Made by a program: the position numbers and the translations under genes
Shown: in pieces, positions 14,797 to 18,202 of the stretch
How the letters are laid out: the number at the start of each line of letters is the position of its first letter
Position numbering within the stretch: the stretch's first letter is position 1
Source: Deltaproteobacteria bacterium
GTDB lineage: Bacteria; Desulfobacterota; Desulfuromonadia; Desulfuromonadales; BM103
Direction of reading: 5' to 3'
NCBI GenBank assembly: GCA_024636215.1
Contig: JAGXHL010000058.1
Span: 1-18,202 of the forward strand
Length of the DNA stretch: 18,202 bases
The notes under the pieces: model-generated
Database searches by the model: none
What the model was told of the DNA's origin: nothing
The model's input: the letters and a program-made list of their open reading frames with translations, nothing else

Positions 14797-15004
14797 TGGA
14801 AGCAATGTTAAATTTTAAATTTTGGATGTTGAATTACTCAACCCAAAATCAAGAATCCAAAATCCATAATTGTTAGGAATTTATATGTTGAATACCCCAT
14901 TTGCCTCATGGCCCTCCTTCAGCGAATAAAGGGCAATGTTGAATGTCGGATTTTAGATTTTGAATTTAATTCAACATTTAGAATTCAAAATCCATAATTG
15001 TCAG
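14797..15004 (+). repeat. AT-rich intergenic region with repeated ATTCAAAATCC-type words and an 11-bp stem
   Basis: CAAAATCCATAATTGT with flanks occurs at 14857-14876 and 14985-15004. GGGCAATGTTGAAT occurs at 14931-14944 and again at 15734-15747. GATTTTGAATT (14956-14966) and AATTCAAAATC (14982-14992) form a perfect 11-bp stem with a 15-base loop. No gene is seen in 14793-15129. Related words recur downstream of higA at 15734-15773. Confidence 0.7.
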
Positions 15005-15086
15005 AGAAGAGGGCTTGACAAACGTACTTATTGGTAAATTGCTTTCTGGTTTGTAGGCGCTGAGATTATTCTAAGAAGGAGGGGGG

Positions 15087-15129
15087 CGACATGTAACGCT
15101 TGACGTTATATGTCGTGACGCGTTATAGT
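15087..15129 (+). promoter_or_regulatory. Candidate higBA promoter with overlapping dyad
   Basis: CGACATGTAACG (15087-15098) and CGTTATATGTCG (15104-15115) form a 12-bp inverted repeat with one G-T pair and a 5-base centre. A -35 TTGACG (15100-15105) overlaps it. A -10 TATAGT (15124-15129) follows with 18-base spacing and abuts the ATG of higB. HigA proteins repress their own promoters, so this dyad is a natural operator. A second TTGACA at 15015-15020 has no good -10. Confidence 0.5.
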
Positions 15130-15411
15130 ATGATCAAGTCATTCAGGTGCCGTGAAACAGAAAAGATCTGGTGGGGTGAGGTTTCTACGAAATTGCCTCG
15201 CGACATTCAAGACATAGCACGTCGAAAATTAAGGATGTTGAATAATGCCCTTGCGCTTAACGATCTGCGTGTGCCACCTGCGAACAGACTGGAAGCACTG
15301 AAGGGCTCACGTTCCGGACAGTATAGTATTCGCATCAATTCACAATGGAGAATTTGTTTTGTTTGGCAGGATGGAAATGTCGGTCATGTTGAAATCGTTG
15401 ATTATCATTGA
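15130..15411 (+). CDS. higB: HigB/RelE-family toxin (mRNA interferase)
   Basis: A 93-residue basic protein of the HigB/RelE superfamily (plasmid maintenance killer, PF05015). These toxins cleave mRNA on the ribosome and are neutralised by HigA. Family signatures are MIKSFRCRETEKIWWGE at the start, RKLRMLNNALALNDLRVPP, LEALKGSRSGQYSIRIN, QWRICFVW and the C-terminal VEIVDYH. The start MIKSF is the conserved family start, so I chose ATG 15130. It has no Shine-Dalgarno sequence of its own. The strong AAGGAGG at 15076-15082 serves an ATG at 15091 that is followed at once by TAA. The promoter may sit so close that the transcript is nearly leaderless. It is followed 9 bases later by higA. Confidence 0.92.
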   Translation: MIKSFRCRETEKIWWGEVSTKLPRDIQDIARRKLRMLNNALALNDLRVPPANRLEALKGSRSGQYSIRINSQWRICFVWQDGNVGHVEIVDYH

Positions 15412-15420
15412 GGTGTTATT

Positions 15421-15717
15421 ATGACAGATAGACTTAAAAATATTCATCCCGGAGAAATCCTGATGGAAGAGTTTTTAAAGCCCTATGGTCTCAGCCAGAA
15501 CCGCATCGCAAGAGATATGGGTGTGCCGCCCAGGCGAATAAATGAAATTGTTTTGGGAAAAAGATCGGTATCTGCGGACACGGCACTCAGGCTTGCGCGT
15601 TATTTTGGCGTGAGTGAAAATTTTTGGATGGGGCTTCAGGCAGATTATGATCTTGAAGAAACGCGCCTTCAACTTGGAGACAGATTGAAATCAGAAGTCC
15701 ATCCACATGCGGCTTAG
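15421..15717 (+). CDS. higA: HigA antitoxin (XRE-type HTH)
   Basis: A 98-residue helix-turn-helix protein of the HigA/VapI family that binds HigB and represses the operon. Signatures are NIHPGEILMEEFLKPYGLSQ, then IARDMGVPPRRINEIVLGKR (the HTH) and SVSADTALRLARYFGVSENFWMGLQADYDLE, which is the family hallmark. The ATG at 15421 is preceded by GAGGTG at 15410-15415, which overlaps the higB stop, so translation is probably coupled. Toxin first, antitoxin second is the usual higBA order. No terminator is visible after it. Confidence 0.95.
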   Translation: MTDRLKNIHPGEILMEEFLKPYGLSQNRIARDMGVPPRRINEIVLGKRSVSADTALRLARYFGVSENFWMGLQADYDLEETRLQLGDRLKSEVHPHAA

Positions 15718-15733
15718 CGTGGGGGCGAATGAA

Positions 15734-16060
15734 GGGCAATGTTGAATTGTGGATTTTGAATGTTGAATTTGATGAACGCTGATCAAATTCTATGAAAATC
15801 TGTACAGTCAAAAGCGAATTACCACTGAGGCACTGAGATCACTGAGAAAATCGAAAGCGGGATCGCTATCGGGATCGTCTCTGAAGTCAGGGACCTTTTA
15901 CAAGCAAAGGCATTTTTAGCCGCAGATAAAGTCTGATGGGTCAAAGGCGCCTCACGCAAAGTTCGCAATTCAAAACCCAGACCAAAAGCATTAAGCCTTT
16001 GTTCTCTGTTTTACTTGGCGTACTTGGCGGCTTGAGTGTGCGCAGCGAACGTGAGAGAGG
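15734..16060 (+). repeat. Mosaic of dispersed intergenic repeat words (copy B and others)
   Basis: In order it holds GGGCAATGTTGAAT and GGATTTTGAATGTTGAATT (15734-15773). Next is copy B of the repeat seen at 12151 (15794-15855), with three ACTGAG words spaced 8-9 bases apart. It continues with CGGGATCG twice (about 15858-15877), GCCGCAGATAAAGTCTGATG with GGTCAAAGGC (15919-15948), and finally CTTGGCG...CTTGAGTG...CGAACG...GTGAG (about 16013-16055), which resembles 13351-13393. No gene is seen in 15718-16157. Confidence 0.65.
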
Positions 16061-16157
16061 CTGGTTTTAATATCCGGAATCCGGTTCAGGCCTGCAAAGT
16101 TGCAAGTTGATAGGTTGAGTTATCCTGGGGTGGGACGGCAGAAAACACAGGTCTTGC

Positions 16158-16703
16158 TTAGTCTGATTTGCGAATATCAACGAGCGTGATTTCGACCCAC
16201 CTCGTCAACCTTTCGCGAGTAACATCGTCGACAGGTAGGATCCTGATACGCTCAAGCAAGGTTGCTCCGTCAATGAGTTCCTCCATCAAGAGCGTCGAAA
16301 CGAAAATTCGATCTTTCTCCCGGTACGCAACAAGTTTACTGGCAGCAAGGTCGTGAGATTCTATACACAAACCTTTACACCCCCTCGTTCCGACCGGGTG
16401 AGATACTGTAATTGTCCTTTCTGACCAACCCTCTGGAAGCGTAGCAACTTCAATGGAAATGCCATGAACGTAAAATCCATGGGTTGCGTGAAACTGTGAC
16501 TCTTCGCCGAGAGCTCCATCGATGTAGTCTGTCATCTCTGGCAGATTCTTCGCCTGAACGTCGACCTCTATGGACGCTCTCAGGATCTCAGGTGCGTCAG
16601 GGTAACTGCCAAGAATAGCCTGTGAGCCGAAGATGAGAATCTCGGTGTCACCAGAAACATCGCACGCGGCGCGAATGGCGTGTTCTAGCTGATCGTACCT
16701 CAT
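16158..16703 (-). CDS. DUF6036-type nucleotidyltransferase-like protein
   Basis: A 181-residue soluble protein resembling DUF6036 nucleotidyltransferases. The core is EILIFGSQAILGSYPDAP (about 21-38) followed by SIEVDVQAKNLPEMTDYIDGALGEES. The GSQA turn and the EVDV acidic pair are the family version of the nucleotidyltransferase GS...DxD motif, and SIEVA further on may give the third acidic position. SHDLAASKLVAYREKDRIFV is another strong family block. Such enzymes are related in fold to AbiEii/MenT-type toxins; activity is not known here. Its ATG overlaps the stop of the upstream winged-helix gene by four bases (16700-16703), so the pair is translationally coupled and probably functions together. 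Confidence 0.75.
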   Translation of the reverse strand: MRYDQLEHAIRAACDVSGDTEILIFGSQAILGSYPDAPEILRASIEVDVQAKNLPEMTDYIDGALGEESQFHATHGFYVHGISIEVATLPEGWSERTITVSHPVGTRGCKGLCIESHDLAASKLVAYREKDRIFVSTLLMEELIDGATLLERIRILPVDDVTRERLTRWVEITLVDIRKSD

Positions 16704-17623
16704 CGCCTGGCCTCCATCTGCTTGAGCATCAGGTCGCGCTCGTCCGGCGTTAGAACGACGAAGAAAGGAGAACTCCTTCGCAGCCGCTCGGCTCGCGAAC
16801 TATTGGACACGAGCAGCTCCCTTAGTCGCTCCGGTGAGTATGTTTCAAGAAGCTGTCGCCACTCACCTATGTCGCTGTTTGCCGTCCCTTGTCCTTCGTG
16901 CAGAAGCCGGTCTGTGTAATGAATGGCTCGCCGAATCAAGGATGGGTCTGTCTTGAGCAGCTCGGCAATAGCCTGCGCCATTCTTAGTGAGCGTTCCGCA
17001 GATTCGGCATGGGTCTGGACGCCCGCTGAACGGTCGTTATCGGCACCCTCGCCAGGCCCCCAGAGCATAACAGCGCCAGCGGGAATCTCGGGGCTGTCAG
17101 CACGAGTGAATACATTTAGTTCGATGAGGAGATTGAACCGTTTCTCAAGTCTGGCCAATCGCACACGTAGTTCAGGGCCAATCCAATTGATCGAACGGAC
17201 CTCGGTGACGACACCCAGTTCCAGATGGTGCGAAGGGTCGGTCGACAGCTCTTGCAACCAAGCATCTCGTATCTCTGGTATACCCACTGCATCACGTAGT
17301 TCCAGGAGGAGTTCCTCGTGTTGACGCTGTTCCAGTGTGAAGAGTTCGCGAAACAAAGACAGATACGGATTCCCTTCTTTTGGGGCGAACTTTTGGGCGC
17401 GGCCGGTACCAACCCTGGCGGCGACTCCCAATCGTTCCAGAGTCTCCAGCGCCTTACGCGTTCCTGCCGGCGTGAGGCCTGCCTTCTTGGCCGCTTCTGT
17501 GATGCCGACAGGTCCGTTCACGTCGTAGACAAGCACGCGCATCAAGCGCACCATGGATGGGGCGGCAAGTATGCCATCGAGTGGATATCTTAAGCTGCTG
17601 CGCTGGATTTGTGGAGGACGCAT
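16700..17623 (-). CDS. Winged-helix protein with a degenerate nucleotidyltransferase-like body
   Basis: A 307-residue protein. Residues ~20-90 form a winged helix-turn-helix (MVRLMRVLVYDVNGPVGITE, EAAKKAGLTPAGTRKALETL, GVAARVGTGRAQKFAPKEGN). The next part, YLSLFRELFTLEQRQHEELL, is the linker usually seen before a nucleotidyltransferase domain in HTH-NTase proteins. Here the body (about 130-200, ELGVVTEVRSINWIGPEL, RFNLLIELNVFTRADSP) lacks the GSxxR and DxD catalytic motifs. The C-terminal third is helical and polar. ATG 17623 follows AGGAGT (17636-17631) with seven bases between; an in-frame GTG at 17632 would overlap that site. It is first in the operon and is the likely repressor and possible antitoxin, which is inference. 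Confidence 0.7.
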   Translation of the reverse strand: MRPPQIQRSSLRYPLDGILAAPSMVRLMRVLVYDVNGPVGITEAAKKAGLTPAGTRKALETLERLGVAARVGTGRAQKFAPKEGNPYLSLFRELFTLEQRQHEELLLELRDAVGIPEIRDAWLQELSTDPSHHLELGVVTEVRSINWIGPELRVRLARLEKRFNLLIELNVFTRADSPEIPAGAVMLWGPGEGADNDRSAGVQTHAESAERSLRMAQAIAELLKTDPSLIRRAIHYTDRLLHEGQGTANSDIGEWRQLLETYSPERLRELLVSNSSRAERLRRSSPFFVVLTPDERDLMLKQMEARR

Positions 17624-17672
17624 AAAATTCACTCCTGTTTAAAGATAGTTTTGCGCTTATATGAAAACAGTA

Positions 17673-17734
17673 GTATCTAAATAGATACAGTAGTCTCTTA
17701 TAGGGAATTATAGTTACATTTTGTCAAGTGTCAA
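17673..17734 (-). promoter_or_regulatory. Promoter and operator of the winged-helix/nucleotidyltransferase operon
   Basis: On the - strand a perfect TTGACA (17734-17729) is followed after 16 bases by a perfect TATAAT (17712-17707). A second TTGACA at 17727-17722 overlaps the spacer. Between the promoter and the ATG lies the palindrome GTATCT-AAAT-AGATAC (17673-17688), flanked by direct repeats ACAGTAGT at 17667-17674 and 17687-17694, exactly 20 bases apart. This is a good candidate site for autorepression by the winged-helix protein. Confidence 0.7.
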
Positions 17735-17752
17735 ATTAATTGTGATTTCTGG

Positions 17753-18202
17753 GTCGGAGCTACGAGGCCAGCTGAGGAAAAGGGAAAAGGGTCAGGGAAA
17801 GGGAAAAGGAAAAGGGTCAAGTCTGCCGTTGGCTTTGGTTGGCCGCGGATACAATCTGATCAAATCTGATAGGTCAAAGGCAAATTAGCCGCGATGAAAA
17901 TCTATCAAGGTCTATGGTTAAACCATGAAACCTGAATTAACAGGGATATGCAGGATGAACAGGATAAAGGCTTAAATACAGGGACGCGGAACGAGGTACG
18001 AGGTACGAGGTAAAGAGGGTCAAAACCAAAAAGCTTTTGGGTTTACTTGACGCCTTGGCGTCTGGTTTATTGCAGTCAACTTTTTTATGTGTAAATCGCA
18101 CCTTGCCCAACTCTGGTAATTAGAGAGTCTCAACGGAGCTCTGATCTTGCTTTATCGGGGCTAAGGTGCAAGCGGGGCGCTATTTTGCTTGAGTAGAAGG
18201 TC
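17753..18202. repeat. Right-end intergenic region with simple and dispersed repeats, no gene seen
   Basis: It holds a purine run of AAAAGGG-like 7-mers (17775-17820) and a diverged copy of the GCCGCAGATAA...GGTCAAAGGC words (17842-17881). The word AACAGGGATATGCAGGATGA (about 17939-17958) comes next, then ACGAGGT three times in tandem (17991-18011). It also has a 6-bp hairpin GACGCC-TT-GGCGTC (18049-18062), and GCACCTT/AAGGTGC as a distant inverted pair (18098-18104, 18163-18169). I see no coding region or RNA gene that I can name. Confidence 0.6.

Noticed and set aside
15015..15043. Perfect TTGACA as the main higBA promoter
   Set aside because: No acceptable -10 lies 16-18 bases downstream; the TTGACG/TATAGT pair nearer the gene fits better.
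16093..16104. TGCAA-AG-TTGCA hairpin as a terminator between convergent higA and the nucleotidyltransferase gene
   Set aside because: The stem is short and AT-rich with a two-base loop, and no T-run follows on either strand.
18098..18169. Inverted pair GCACCTT/AAGGTGC as a structured RNA
   Set aside because: The 7-bp arms are almost 60 bases apart, with no clear inner helices, promoter or terminator, so chance is likely.

Overview
The window reads as a bacterial chromosome segment. It is probably from a Gram-negative proteobacterium or desulfobacterium, with a Desulfuromonas/Geobacter-like delta-proteobacterium the best guess. The evidence is the style of the surface-polysaccharide locus, the mosaic intergenic repeats and the mix of accessory genes. 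There is no rRNA or housekeeping marker, so the taxonomy is inference.

Left part (about 1-11,800): a surface-polysaccharide locus, all on the + strand and tightly packed. After the C-terminal stump of a membrane acyltransferase come a UDP-GlcNAc 2-epimerase (wecB), a GT4 glycosyltransferase, a small coupled ORF, a second GT4 enzyme, an O-antigen ligase/polymerase-like membrane protein, a GT2 enzyme, a C-terminal stump of another GT4 enzyme, an intact GT4 enzyme, a WecG/TagA/CpsF-family transferase, an NTP_transf_5 nucleotidyltransferase-like protein, and a WecA/MraY-like polyprenyl-phosphate sugar-1-phosphate transferase with a long extra C-terminal membrane region. Many genes overlap by 1-4 bases. 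The set makes a coherent route: the WecA-like enzyme starts the lipid-linked glycan, WecB makes UDP-ManNAc, the WecG/TagA-like enzyme adds the second sugar, the GT4/GT2 enzymes extend it, and the ligase/polymerase-like protein acts on the finished chain. No flippase, length regulator or export gene is visible. The first ~3 kb is visibly more AT-rich than what follows, and three broken or odd ORFs (108-407, 2854-3012, 6427-6789) point to recombination.

Middle (11,700-15,720): a strong intrinsic terminator follows the WecA-like gene. Then come a small cysteine-containing hypothetical gene, a REP-associated (Y1/HUH) transposase with palindromes in front of it, an in-frame 12-bp tandem repeat that looks like the linker of a lost AlbA_2/HATPase protein, an intact AlbA_2/HATPase_c_4 protein that carries its own short 12-bp repeat, and a HigB-HigA toxin-antitoxin pair.

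Right part (15,720-18,202): a repeat-filled intergenic region, then a divergent (- strand) two-gene operon. It holds a winged-helix protein with a nucleotidyltransferase-like body but no visible catalytic motif, and a DUF6036-type nucleotidyltransferase. The operon has a near-consensus promoter and a palindrome in its leader, and looks like a toxin-antitoxin-like unit. The last ~450 bases hold only simple and dispersed repeats.

The most interesting items are an apparent empty-site/filled-site pair for a GTAG-hairpin element close to the REP transposase, the uncharacterised winged-helix/nucleotidyltransferase operon with its operator, and the unusual leader of higBA.
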